64,000 nt of DNA from Acanthosepion pharaonis (Eukaryota; Mollusca; Cephalopoda; Sepiida; Sepiidae), in the NCBI GenBank assembly GCA_903632075.3, contig CAHIKZ030005210.1, positions 706,001-770,000 of the forward strand. The letters run 5' to 3'. Each line of letters starts with the position of its first letter. Within the stretch, counting starts at the first letter, position 1. The notes beneath the pieces were generated by a model that was given only the letters and a program-made list of their open reading frames with translations, was not told the origin of the DNA and did not search any database. Positions 1-10,129 of the stretch are shown one piece after another. A program made the position numbers and the translations under genes.

Positions 1-283
1 ATTTATTTACAGATTCAAGTATTAACAAATCATATTTATCTATAGGTTCAATTATAAACAACCAATATTTATTTACAGATTCAAGTATTAACAAATCATA
101 TTTATCTATAGGTTTAATTATAAACAACCAATATTTATTTACAGATTCAAGTATTAACAAATCATATTTATCTATAGGTTCAATTATAAACAACCAATAT
201 TTACCTATGAACAAATAATGTCTACTTCTCGACTCGATTATAAACGACTTATATTTATATATAGATTCAAGTACAGATCCATT
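1..283. repeat. 66-bp tandem repeat, three near-identical units plus diverged remainder
   Basis: Units begin at 1, 67 and 133, each starting atttatttacagattcaagt. They differ by about one base. The unit is itself built of two related halves containing 'attca...aaca..' and 'tatttatctatagg'. After about 205 the repeat continues in diverged form. The array runs off the left edge, so its true length is unknown. It belongs to the same loose family as the 7.7-8.6 kb array, sharing the words 'caagtataaa' and 'ccaatatttacctat'. Confidence 0.92.
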
Positions 284-1150
284 AAAAAAGGAGCATACAT
301 GATAAAAAAATGCTCCAATTTTATAAAAACGAAGTTTTATCGCCAAAATCTTTATGTTATTATTAAGAGGAAAAACCAAAGGATTTTTTTTATACTAAAT
401 TATTTGTTTAATCCGTTTTGGAACGTTCAAAATTTTGTCAAAAGTTTTATTTTTCTTGCTTCAGTGGGTGGCCATAAATTAGTCTGGGGAAATGTTAGCG
501 TCTTTTTGCAGCACGAAACACTCTATTTGGAAATTCATGCAAAAATCAGATACTCTTTCAGGTGTTATTCACAAATTAATTAAATTGTTTTTTTAAATGG
601 TTCTTTTTTAGAAAATTTTGGTAATTTTTTTTACATCTGTTTATCCCCACTTATTAAATTTTATGATTTTCAAGAAATTATTTTTTGTAGCGGTTAATGT
701 TTATATTAGTTATAAGGACAAGTCCGTGGAGAATTTAAATTATCAAATTTTTATTGTCAAACAGGATACCCAGTTAAAATCATTAAATTTTTATTTCTTA
801 AACTGGACCCCACTTACAGAAAATCTGCTCTGAATCGTAAAATAAATAATGCAATAAAACTAAGACGTTATTTGATTAGAAAAGCTTTTAATGACTTTTA
901 TACATAAAATATATTATGGGCATTATTGTCTTACGAAAAAAATTTTTTCGATACATATTGAATTTTTATAAGAATTGTTTTCATTTTTAAAAATTTAATT
1001 ACAATAATTTATAAGCTTTTAAATCTTTTAAAATTCTGTATTAATTTGTAGCAGCCAAGTGATGTTATTAAATTAATACTGTATTTGCTAATTGAAAAGC
1101 TCACTACAATTCAACGACGCTAATATTTTAAAAAGAATTTTGAATTTATT
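284..1150. other. AT-rich stretch without recognisable gene
   Basis: I see only very AT-rich sequence with short, stop-bounded open frames. The longest, 218-583, lies partly in the diverged tandem repeat and shows no recognisable domain. No tRNA, SINE or LINE signature was found. Confidence 0.6.
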
Positions 1151-1159
1151 TTATCTGCG

Positions 1160-1700
1160 TATAGACGGGTCGATTTTTTTAATACGGATATCCAAACGCG
1201 ACATTATCAGAAAATAAGAGCGATAACTATAGTAAAAGTAAAATTTATTACCAATTTTCTAGCATTTCCGTAAATTAGACTATAAACCCAAAGTACCTAA
1301 AATTTAGTAAAATATTAGATTGCTTAGAATATTTTCTTAAATTTTTAAGATTACTGGGTAGCCATAAAAAATTATATAAAAAACTGCTCATGTTATATTT
1401 ATTAAGTAATTGTTAAAGGTATGCCCCTCACCTTAGGAAAAATTCCCAAACATAACTCTATCGAGAAAAAAACACCCACCTCTATGTTAAAAATGCTTTT
1501 TCTGCGATATTTTAAACTAAAAGTAATATTTGTTTCAAATCAGATTATTTAAACTTTAAAACAGCTAATCTTCCCCAAATAAAATTTCAGAAAAGTTTAT
1601 TCTATTTTTGAAAGATTTTTTTTTAATAGGGTTACGTTGTGTCAACAGATTTGTCAATATGGACGATTTTAACGTTTTTATTGATGATAAAAAAAATATT
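1160..1700 (+). repeat. Dispersed AT-rich repeat, family A, copy 1
   Basis: This segment shares ordered blocks with 61860-62375 in the same orientation: 'attatcagaaaataagagcg', a block near 'caaagtacctaaaattt', 'aaataaaatttcagaaaagt', and 'atttgtcaatatgg' near the end. A third, partial copy lies inverted at about 21536-21730. No coding capacity or terminal repeats could be identified, so the class is unknown. Confidence 0.75.
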
Positions 1701-2250
1701 TCAATCAACTTAAATTTAGTATGAAATACTATGAAAAATTATTAGTCAGTCATACAAAATAATTAAAAATAGTAATTAATTTTAAAAAAGTGTAAATAAA
1801 CAAATAAATAAATATTGGGAGAGGCTAACTTGCCGGTCCCGGTAAAAGCTTACCTAAGGAACTGAAACCTGTGAATAGAACTGTGTGTTCTATAAGACAA
1901 ATTGTAAAAAGTCCCCCTGATACTAATGGTTTGAAAAGAGTTCACCAAACCTCGGGGTTTGACAATATTGTGAGACCGTAACATACATACAACATGGACT
2001 CTTCCAGGACTATATAAAGTATGCGACATAACACTCTAGGAAGAGAAGAAGAGGAGGAGGAGAGAGAGTATTCTAATACCGTAGTATCAGCCGCGAACGA
2101 CTACCAACATTGGACACTAGCACATAGTAAGCTCCGCTTACACTTACACTATCTTTGTAACCTTTTTGTTTAATATATCTTTCTTACCTCTAATCCGTGT
2201 TCCATGTTTTACTTCCGTGGTCCTGACTTTGGGCCCACATCAGACAGTAC
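1701..2250. other. Unclassified stretch with a TATA-like site and purine run
   Basis: It holds a TATA-like word 'ctatataaag' near 2011 followed by a purine run 'agaagaagaggaggagg'. That layout would fit the promoter of an LTR, but I could not find matching TG...CA ends with a target duplication. No gene is visible. Confidence 0.3.
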
Positions 2251-2254
2251 TCAA

Positions 2255-2445
2255 ACACTCTGCTTTCGAGCAGAGAGGAATCCAGACGAGGCTATGCCGA
2301 AGGACAGTCTCGTCTGGGGATAGACAGCTACCTGACCTCGGTGTCTACGGGGAATTTTTGCAGGAGCCTACAGGCTCGGGACGCCTCACGTTAAAAAGAC
2401 CGGCCTTGTGTCACATCCAGCTTTGTGGGGAGGACTTGGGTAAAT
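2255..2445 (+). repeat. Dispersed GC-rich hairpin repeat, family D, copy 1
   Basis: This segment carries 'ctctgctttcgagcagag' at 2258-2275, a self-complementary hairpin, then 'cagacgaggct...ccgaaggacag' and, further on, 'gagcctacaggctcggga' and 'ccggccttgtgtcacat'. The same words occur in the same order at 18845-19035. It is clearly a dispersed element of unknown class; possibly part of a retroelement untranslated region. Confidence 0.75.
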
Positions 2446-2469
2446 ATCAATGGTTTGAAAATGCCAAAG

Positions 2470-2640
2470 AAAGAAGGTATAAATTCATTTTCATCATATG
2501 TTTAGGCTTTATTCCAGTTCTAATCATCGCTTTTTAAAAACACTAATCATCGACGGAGAGCGAAGGTAGTTAAAAAAAAGGCGAAGTCATGAGAATAACC
2601 GTCCTTTTCACACTGCGTCTTATTGCAGAAACGTTTGTCT
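2470..2640 (+). repeat. Dispersed AT-rich repeat, family B, fragment
   Basis: It shares 'ttcatcatatgtttag', 'tctaatcatcgcttttt', 'gaaggtagttaaa' and a downstream 'actg.ct.attg.aga' block with 50640-51190 and 57715-57965, all in the same orientation. No protein or RNA gene is recognisable. Confidence 0.7.
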
Positions 2641-2691
2641 ATGTTTACAGAACTCAAGAAAAACAAATAATGTTTATTTACAGAATCAAGT

Positions 2692-2855
2692 TGTTATGAA
2701 TAATCAAGAGTTGTCTCCCCTTGTTTCGTTGCTATTCTCTTTGAGAGAGCTATTTCTGTTTACTGGGACTATAAAAGGACACTATAAGTGAACCTTGTAT
2801 TCTCAGTTGAATAAAGCTTTCTTAAAGCCTACACCTGCGTACTTTTGCCATTACA
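2692..2855 (+). mobile_element. Solo LTR (164 bp) with 5-bp target duplication
   Basis: The element starts tgttatgaat and ends gccattaca (TG...CA). It is flanked on both sides by the identical pentamer caagt (2687-2691 and 2856-2860). Inside, in order, are a TATA box 'actataaaagg' near 2768 and a poly(A) signal 'gaataaagc' near 2810, the normal U3-R-U5 layout. The flanking DNA, when rejoined, reads as the 'attcaagtacaaatga' repeat also seen at 7.7-8.6 kb, so the LTR landed inside that repeat. The LTR-retroelement superfamily cannot be told from an LTR alone. Confidence 0.88.
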
Positions 2856-3039
2856 CAAGTACAAATGATCAAGATTTACCTATTGTTATGAGTATGAATG
2901 ACCTCTCACCCAATCATAAAATAGCTAACTGACTAAAAAGTATAAAGTATGTTTTCCTATAAATAGGATTTTTTTTATCAAATAATGACCAAAAATGTTT
3001 AATTTCGACACTGAGTAACCCAACAAAGATTCTGTCTAT

Positions 3040-3501
3040 ATTTCTGAGAAAATACAAAGGATCTGCGGTCCATATAACATCAGGACAACCTTCAAAAGCT
3101 TGACGACACTTCGCAGATATCTCTCCCGAGTAAGACCCCCCCACCACCATAGAGGAGAACATGACTAAAGCCTGTATGTACGCTATCCCGTGCAGCTGCG
3201 GAAAGGAATATAAAGGAGAGACAGGCCGTCCCCTCAAGGTAAGGCGTCAAGAACACCAGAAAGCTGTAACACGAGGGGAGGTAGAAAAATCAGGCGTGAT
3301 GACCACATATGGAGAGAGAAGGGAGATCACCGCCCTCTGTGGAATCAGGTTGAGATTATAGCCAAGGAACACCATTGGAAAATTCGTAAACTTAAGGAAT
3401 CAGCACATATGCTAGACCACAAAAATCTCCTAAGCCGACCAAGCATAGAAATCAATATAATATGGGAACCAGTAATAAGGAGTGCCAGAGAAAATCAATA
3501 A
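3040..3501 (+). pseudogene. Penelope-like retroelement, GIY-YIG endonuclease region, frameshifted relic
   Basis: Translated in shifting frames, the stretch gives a continuous Penelope-like C-terminus: EKIQRICGPYNIRTTFKSL from 3046, then ACMYAIPCSCGKEYKGETGR (from 3167), then DHIWREKGDHRPLWNQVEI and finally SRPSIEINIIWEPVIR ending at the stop 3499-3501. The IPCSCGKxYKGETGR block with a following R..EH is the GIY-YIG nuclease core that follows the reverse transcriptase in Penelope-like elements. Two frameshifts are visible, one at the run of seven C near 3130 and one near 3296, so the copy is dead. The reverse transcriptase upstream is missing: before about 3040 the frame dissolves into unrelated sequence. 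Such a 5' truncation is usual for these elements. Class assignment is confident; subfamily is not. Confidence 0.85.
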
Positions 3502-3629
3502 TAACAACAAAGTTGCAATATGAGCTCTGGTAAAAACATGGAATGATAACAGCAAAATTGTAATATGAGCACTGGTAAAAATGGTTCTGAAGAAATTAGG
3601 TTTATAATACCCAGATGTCCTCAAGGACA

Positions 3630-3745
3630 CATGGCACAGTGGATAAAGGCGTTGGTTAGATCCAGTGACAGGACCCAAAGAGTGTGAGTCCAATACCCGG
3701 TTAAGGCAGTGGAGAACTTTCAGAGGGAAATTAGCAGGAGATAAC
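3630..3745 (+). mobile_element. Possible tRNA-derived SINE head
   Basis: 'tggcacagtggataaaggcg' resembles a tRNA A box and 'gtgagtccaatacccgg' a weak B box about 50 bases later, the spacing of a tRNA-derived SINE promoter. No second copy with the same head was found in the window and the 3' boundary is unclear. Confidence 0.4.
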
Positions 3746-3749
3746 TGAT

Positions 3750-3949
3750 ACATGGCACGTGGAACTAGAACAGTCTACCCAGTCAGTGAAATAAAGGGTT
3801 CAGTTCGAAATTCCAACCAAAACGTTGTGATAAATATGATAAAGATGAGGACAATAGTCCGAATAATGTAATAACCAACAAAGATTAATGACATAAAATC
3901 CTCCGACCCAATTCAGCATTCGCTTAACACTTTGAGCCTTGACCACTGC
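3750..3949. other. Repeat fragment resembling the 128-bp unit, then unique sequence
   Basis: Near 3820-3870 the words 'aacgttgtgataaatatga' and 'gaggacaatagtccgaa' resemble the minus strand of the 128-bp tandem units at 35.6 and 39.3 kb. No gene is visible. Confidence 0.5.
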
Positions 3950-4775
3950 TTTGCCGGTGGCAGAGAAAAATAACGTATGGCTCAGCCACTAGTTGAACAG
4001 TGTTAGAGAAAAAATGACTTAATGCCCAGCCACCGGTTGAACGGTGGTAGAGAAAAATAAATTAATGCCCAACCACCTGTTGAACAGTGGTAGAGAAAAA
4101 TGACTTAATGCCCAGCCACCGCTTGAACGGTGGTAGAGAAAAATGACTTAACGCCAAGCCACCGGTTGAACGAAGGTAGAGAAAAATGTCTTAATGCCCA
4201 GCCACCGCTTGAACGGTGGTAGAGAAAAATGACTTAACGTCAAGCCACCGGATGAACGGTGGTAGAGAAAAATGTCTTAATGCCTAGCCACCGGTTGAAC
4301 GGTGGTAGAGAAAAATGTCTTAATGCCCAGCCACCGGTTAAACGGTGGTAGAAAAAAAATCTTAATGCCCAGTCTGGGTTGAACGGTGGTAGAGAAAAAT
4401 GACTTAATGCCCAGCCACCGCTTGAACGGTGGTAGAGAAAAAATGACTTAACGCCAAGCCACCGGTTGAACGAAGGTAGAGAAAAATGACAATGCCCAGC
4501 CACCGCTTGAACGGTGGTAGAGAAAAATGACTTAACGCCAAGCCACCGGATGAACGGTGGTAGAGAAAAATGTCTTAATGCCTAGCCACCGGTTGAACGG
4601 TGGTAGAGAAAAATGTCTTAATGCCCAGCCACCGGTTGAACGGTGGTAGAGAAAAATGTCTTAATGCCCAGTCACAGGTTGAACGGTGGTAGAGAAAAAT
4701 GACTTAATTCCCAGCCACCGGTTGAACAGTGATAGAAAAAAATGACTTAACGCCAAGCCACCGGTTGAACGGCGG
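3950..4775. repeat. 43-bp satellite, about 18 units, with higher-order period
   Basis: The unit is about 43 bp and contains the hairpin 'ccaccggttgaacggtgg', then 'tagagaaaaatgacttaat'. Units vary at fixed places (cttgaac, ttgaac, gatgaac; cgaagg versus cggtgg). A block of about seven units recurs at roughly 298 bp (compare the 'ggatgaacgg' variants near 4250 and 4549), which indicates a higher-order repeat. Open frames across it are by-products of the repeat. Confidence 0.93.
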
Positions 4776-4785
4776 GTAAACACTT

Positions 4786-5186
4786 AGTAACTATTTTTAT
4801 ATCTACCATGAAACATTACATACCAATTATTTCCGAATTTTTGACTCAGCAGCTCAAGCAGAAGGGTTAAAATTGTTCAGGAACTCAGGGTTCAAAGGGT
4901 TAAGAACTCAGACGAACAGTCTGATCTTTCTAACTAGTGTTTATAACGACAAGGAAGAATTTTCCTGAATAAGGTAAAATTCAGTATTGAGTGTTTGTTT
5001 TTACCTTGAAGCATACAGAGTTTTAACCTGGACCGTCAAGGAAGCAATCAAGAAGTTATATTTTTTGTAACTATTTTTATATCTATCATTAAACATTATA
5101 TACCAATTATTTGCTAATTTTGATTCAGGAGCTCAGGCAGAAGGGGTTAAAATTGTTCAGGAACTCAGGGTTCAAAGAGTTAAATG
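4786..5186 (+). repeat. Local direct duplication, two ~125-bp copies
   Basis: The blocks 4786-4910 and 5066-5186 share 'taactatttttatatcta', 'aattgttcaggaactcaggg' and the words between them, with about 90 percent identity by eye. The segment between the copies is not duplicated. No gene is visible. Confidence 0.85.
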
Positions 5187-5189
5187 AAA

Positions 5190-6078
5190 TTTACATTAAG
5201 TAGCCCAACAAAGGTTAAGGCCTTAAAATCCACCTATCCAAATCAGCTTTTACTTAAATTGAATTCTACTGCGCGTCAAATGCGTCAAGAATCGGAAGTC
5301 TAGAATGTACATAAAACATTTTAAGTAGGTTATGCAGACGCCGAGAGTAAACTAGGATTCTATCGCAAAGACTTTCTATAAATAACTAGCGTTTCTTGCT
5401 TGCTAAATTTGTTTAAACGGCTTAATAATATTATTCATCCTACTGACCAAAATTCCTCGTAACCTACTTATTAAAGGCTGGCAAAAAAAAAAAAAGAAAA
5501 GAAAAGAAAAAGTCTGTAACGACCGACGCGTATTCAAATCACGTCGCGGTTTGCCGCTTCTAACGGAAAGGGGTTACCAATTGTATCAACAATCGGTTGA
5601 ATATCTAAACATTTTCAGAAGATATTTATCCAGATTTTATATAAATTTATATCGTCGCGTCACGAGTACCGTCACTCATTAGTATCGTAGAGGGCATCAC
5701 AAGTTCTGTATCCGTAGCAGCAGTAGCGTGCCACGCGCGAGATAACCTGACGGATCCCATTCTTCATGGGTCCTGAATTCTGAGTTCTCCTTCTCCAAGA
5801 GAACCCGGTCTACCCTTTATTTAACCTATAACTGGGGGAGACGGATTCATATTTTTTCAGAAGGCATTTGTGTGAAAGTGACCAAATAATATAGATCCGA
5901 ATTTGAACTCGGCCCGTCGATTTCGTTTTACGCGACATTAACCGTTACTCTATCCACATATTTATATACAAGACAACATAGCTTAGAAAATAAATATGTT
6001 TATGTCATTAGCTGTCGCGAAGATGTTATTGTGGTCACGTGAGAATTTTTCTGAACAGGAGCTTCTCTGTCTGTTTCT
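5190..6078. other. Unique-looking stretch without recognisable gene
   Basis: Apart from a short A-rich run near 5488 I see no repeats, SINE boxes or coding similarity. Open frames are all short. Confidence 0.5.
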
Positions 6079-6080
6079 CA

Positions 6081-6081
6081 A

Positions 6082-6118
<37 letters not shown>
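6081..6118. repeat. (ATCT)n microsatellite
   Basis: About nine tandem copies of the tetranucleotide atct are visible. A short (GA)n lies at 6258-6275. Confidence 0.97.
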
Positions 6119-6439
6119 CGCCCAGCTTTGTGTGTTTGTGTGTGCCACGTGGTTCGGTTGAAGGTAAAAGTCGGTTTGTCCAGGGACAAAGTCACACCAG
6201 ATGTGAAATGAGACACGGCTTGTCTCTATGGTATCACGTGGTTGAAGATGAGGAAAAGCGAGAGAGAGAGAGAGACAGACAGGCAGACAGAGAGAAGCTG
6301 GGATTTTCGTTTTATACTACTTCATGCAACGCCACCTAGCGTACATTAAGAGTAGTTCACAGGTTGGCAAGGTGAGGTAATCCACAAAACTTTAAGATCA
6401 ACCGCAATGCCGTTTTTCTTTTTAATTTAAATGTATAAA

Positions 6440-7600
6440 GGAAAAAATCTTTTAATTATACAAATTCATAGCATCAGCATTCAGTAACCGAAGTGTTTCC
6501 CAGTCTTTCTATGGCCTTATGCCATCTTTCAGCTTATTTATGTTTTCCATCATATAACATGGAGAGAAAGGTTCCCAACATATTTTGACCAAATCTTTTA
6601 TTCATATGAATTCATAGTATCACAATCTTATCATATCATTTTCTTGGGCTTTCTTTCGCCTCATGCTACTTTTCAGCTAAATTGTGAATTCCATCATATA
6701 AGGTAGATATAGAAGTTTCCGATATTTGGGTCAAAATCTTTTATTCATATAAATTCAAAGCTTCATTATTCAGCCATCAAAGTATTTTCATTGGCTTTCT
6801 GTAACCTAATGCTGGCTTTCAGCTAAATTGTGTATTATACATTTTTTTCCCAGTTCCAGCAAATCATGACAAATAATCCTTTTGAATTAACTCTAAACTG
6901 AACTCCCACGACCCCGCCATTATATTCTGTGATGTTGCAGGCTGTACAGGATCCAGTTGAAATATTCTTCAGTTTGGTTTCTTGCATTAAATCCATTTTA
7001 ATTATCAGGATTTATTATCGGCAGACATGATCTTTTAACAACATACACTATGGACAGATTGTTAATAGAAGATTTAGAAGGAAAAACTGAAAGAATTATC
7101 AGACAAGATAGTTTATGAAAGCAAGAAGAAAAGAAAGAAATATTAATTGTTAAAAAACAGAATATATGGGGGTGGAGAGCAAAAGAAACGGTTAAAGATG
7201 TGAGTTTGGCATTGAAAAATGTCGAAATCAAAAAAGTGCAGAAATTTGACCACCGGCACAATGTAATAGCAGCTGACGGAAAGTGCAGCGAAAAAAATTT
7301 CAACATGCATAGGAATAGAAAAAAACACATTGTATGAAATATTGAGGAATTGAAATATAAAAATCGAAACAAATAAAAAAAAAAACGTGCTAGATTGCAA
7401 TCTAATGTCTGCTAAAATAAGAAAATTGTGTATTCCATCATATAATGTAAATATATAAGTTTCCAGTATTTGGGTCAAAATCTTTTATTCATATAAATTC
7501 ATAGCATCACTATTCAGTCATCAAAGTTATATTCCCTGGCTTTTTCTGACCTTCACTATATTTCAAGTAAAGTCTGTACTCTGTTACAAAAGAATGATTA
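6440..7600 (+). repeat. ~140-bp diverged tandem repeat, interrupted
   Basis: The phrase 'aaatcttttattcatat' recurs at 6592, 6732 and 7477 (an earlier diverged copy is near 6447), followed each time by 'aaattca.agc.tca', 'tggctttctg' and 'cagctaaattgtg..tt'. The period is 140-145 bp. The array is interrupted at 6838-7422 by unrelated sequence and resumes in register. Confidence 0.85.
6838..7422 (+). mobile_element. 585-bp insert flanked by 12-bp direct repeats; possible retrocopy
   Basis: The tandem repeat is interrupted here. The 12-mer aaattgtgtatt occurs immediately before (6826-6837) and again just after (7423-7434), as expected for a target-site duplication of the size LINE machinery makes. 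The insert contains a plus-strand frame starting at ATG 7050 and running to 7339, broken once by TGA at 7116, with a lysine- and glutamate-rich translation. It ends in A-rich sequence ('aaataaaaaaaaaaacg' near 7372). This would fit a processed retrocopy or a non-autonomous retroposon. I do not recognise the protein. Confidence 0.55.
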
Positions 7601-7739
7601 CAGCTTTGATTTCATTCCTTCATTTTAAACTTGTTGGAACGACTATTTACCTATAGGCTCAAGTGTCAATGATGAATATAGGCTCAAGTATAAGCAATTA
7701 ATATTTACGTATTGATGCAAGTTTAAACAACCTGTACTT

Positions 7740-8640
7740 ATCTACAGACACAAGTATAAATGACCAATATTTATCTATTCTCGAACCAAATAACTGATAA
7801 TAGACTCAAGTATAAATGACCAATATTTACCTATTCTCGAACCAAATAACTGATAATAGACTCAAGTACAAATGACCAATATTTACCTATTCTCGAACCA
7901 AATAACTGATAATAGACTCAAGTACAAATGACCAATATTTACCTATTCTCGAACCAAATAACTGATAATAGACTCAAGTACAAATGACCAATATTTACCT
8001 ATTCTCGAACCAAATAACTGATAATAGACTCAAGTACAAATGACCAATATTTACCTATTCTCGAACCAAATAACTGATAATAGACTCAAGTACAAATGAC
8101 CAATATTTACCTATTCTCGAACCAAATAACTGATAATAGACTCAAGTACAAATGACCAATATTTACCTATTCTCAACCAAATAACTGATAATAGACTCAA
8201 GTACAAATGACCAATATTTACCTATTCTCGAACCAAATAACTGATAATAGACTCAAGTACAAATGACCAATATTTACCTATTCTCGAACCAAATAACTGA
8301 TAATAGACTCAAGTACAAATGACCAATATTTACCTATTCTCGAACCAAATAACTGATAATAGACTCAAGTACAAATGACCAATATTTACCTATTCTCGAA
8401 CCAAATAACTGATAATAGACTCAAGTACAAATGACCAATATTTACCTATTCTCGAACCAAATAACTGATAATAGACTCAAGTACAAATGACCAATATTTA
8501 CCTATTCTCGAACCAAATAACTGATAATAGACTCAAGTACAAATGACCAATATTTACCTATTCTCGAACCAAATAACTGATAATAGACCCAAGTACAAAT
8601 GATCAATATTTACCTATTAGCGAACCAAATAATTGTTAAT
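7740..8640. repeat. 56-bp satellite, about 15 nearly identical units
   Basis: The unit runs 'aactgataatagactcaagt', then 'acaaatgaccaatatttacc', then 'tattctcgaaccaaat'. Most copies are identical; one near 8170 lacks a single g. Diverged relatives extend outward to about 7650 and 8680. The homogeneity points to recent amplification or gene-conversion-like homogenisation. Confidence 0.96.
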
Positions 8641-8908
8641 AGGTTCGAGTATAACCAATTAATATTCGGATTATTGAGTTCAAAAGGTTATAGAAAGAAT
8701 CTTTGATGGAGTCACCAGAGGCAAGAGTTTCTTGCATAGACGGAGATGAGAATCAGGAAAGTACTATCTATGCTAGAATGGGATTCGGAGAGTCATTAAG
8801 TGTTCACTGATGGCAATGGGGAGGAGGTTGCGCTGCTCCACAAGTTTGCATTAACGGCAAAGCCGACCCCGTGAATGTGATACTCACCTCCATCCTTCCC
8901 TTTTCAAA

Positions 8909-9233
8909 AGATCGTATTAATTCGTTCCTGAAATCCGTTCGTAACCCGAAGTGTTCGTAAACCGAAACTATTTCTCCAATAGGAATCAATGCAGAGAAAA
9001 AAAAAAAGGCCACAGTGCAATAAAATTGGAAAATAAAAGCACGGTATAACACAGGAATGTATACAAAACGGCTGTCGACTCAGAAATTATTTCGTTCGGG
9101 TTAACTCGGTTCGGCCATGTTGTTCGAGAACCGAAATTTTGTTCGATAACCGAGGCATTTTCATCTCGAATTTTCTGTTCGAAAACCGATTTGTTCGACA
9201 TGTGAGACGTTCGAGAACCGAGGTTGTTCTGTA
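8909..9233. mobile_element. Pogo/Tigger-like MITE, copy 1
   Basis: It contains 'aattcgttcctga', 'cgttcgtaac', 'ttcgtaaaccgaaact' at the left and 'ttcgagaaccgaggtt' at the right, ending next to TA. The family is repeated at 48948-49271 with matching internal blocks such as 'tcgactcagaaattatt'. The end words resemble terminal repeats of pogo/Tigger-type elements with TA target sites. The left terminus of this copy looks eroded. No transposase frame remains. Confidence 0.8.
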
Positions 9234-9234
9234 G

Positions 9235-9785
9235 CTTGATCCGATTTCTCTGTTGTTTCCTTCTTCAGTGAGTCTGTTTTCACTCAAAGCAGCCACATCG
9301 ATATCGAGACGGGCTAGCTTGCGACACACAAGTACCGTTCTTCTTCCTGGCTGTTCTGTGTTATGTAGTGGTTTCACAGTGGAGGCTTGTATTTGTACTA
9401 AGTCGGTCCTAAAATAGGTTCGACGTACAAAATGTTAGGAACTTCATATAATAGGTAATGACGCAGAGAAATCTAGTGGTGGTCGCTGATACTTTAATAT
9501 CTGACTAACGATCGTCCGGCATCGACTGACTGACCAATTCACTGAGCGACTCCTCGTTACTCTTACTACTCCTACTTATTATAGGCGGGAGAGTCCATTA
9601 ACTATAGAATAGGTGTGTTCCACTATAACATTCTGTGTCTTTAATCTCCATCAACATTTATTTTTAATCGATTCACCCCAAGCAAGGCGGGAAGCCACTA
9701 GGACTCAAGGGGTTACAGAAGATTTGGAACGAGAGCAGATAGGAGTGATAGAGGAAAGGATGAGGAGAAGGATAGGGGATAGATC
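9235..9785. other. Stretch without recognisable gene
   Basis: I see no repeat family, SINE boxes or coding similarity here. Confidence 0.45.
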
Positions 9786-10055
9786 AAGGCAACTGGAGAT
9801 GTCGATTAACATTACATTTGAATAGTTGGAGATTATAGCTCTCAAGGAAACAGGAATAGGGAAGGAGTTCCACAGGCGATAGGTGCGAGATTGGAGTAGA
9901 AGAGACGGCTACATTTAACAGTTTCAACAGTGAAAGGGTGAGAGTGGGATGCCAGCCTCGTAGGACGCTTGAATTCATGAAGTCTGGGAACCAGCGAAAG
10001 CAGCTCATCGGAGCAATTTCCATGAAAGTACGTACGTTCCTTGTTCCGATAGTCA
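9784..10055 (-). pseudogene. LINE reverse transcriptase C-terminal relic (Jockey/CR1-like)
   Basis: On the minus strand, frame pieces read YFHGNCSDELLSLVPRLHEF, then HSHPFTVETVKCSRLFYSNL, and in a second frame ESYNLQLFKCNVNRHLQLP ending at 9784. This is the C-terminal end of a non-LTR retrotransposon protein, the region that in intact copies also carries the 'RLWNSLPAS' block. One frameshift is visible. The same family is present at 18405-18745, 24990-25545, 45040-45305 and 47300-47880. It is 5'-truncated and dead. Clade assignment (Jockey/CR1 group) is from the general C-terminal layout only. Confidence 0.85.
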
Positions 10056-10129
10056 AGGATTTTTTTTGTTGTTGTTTTTTTAAACAACAGAGGTTTTCTA
10101 AATTTAAGATCTTTAAGTTTCGACTGCAA

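Noticed and set aside
2000..2250. Second LTR with TATA box
   Set aside because: A TATA-like word is present but no TG...CA ends with matching 4-6-bp duplications could be found.
3950..4775. CRISPR-like array with hairpin repeats
   Set aside because: Differences occur inside the unit at fixed places and repeat in order; there are no unique spacers. It is a satellite with higher-order structure.
7740..8640. CRISPR-like array
   Set aside because: Units are identical over their whole length with no variable spacers, and the context is animal genome. It is a satellite.
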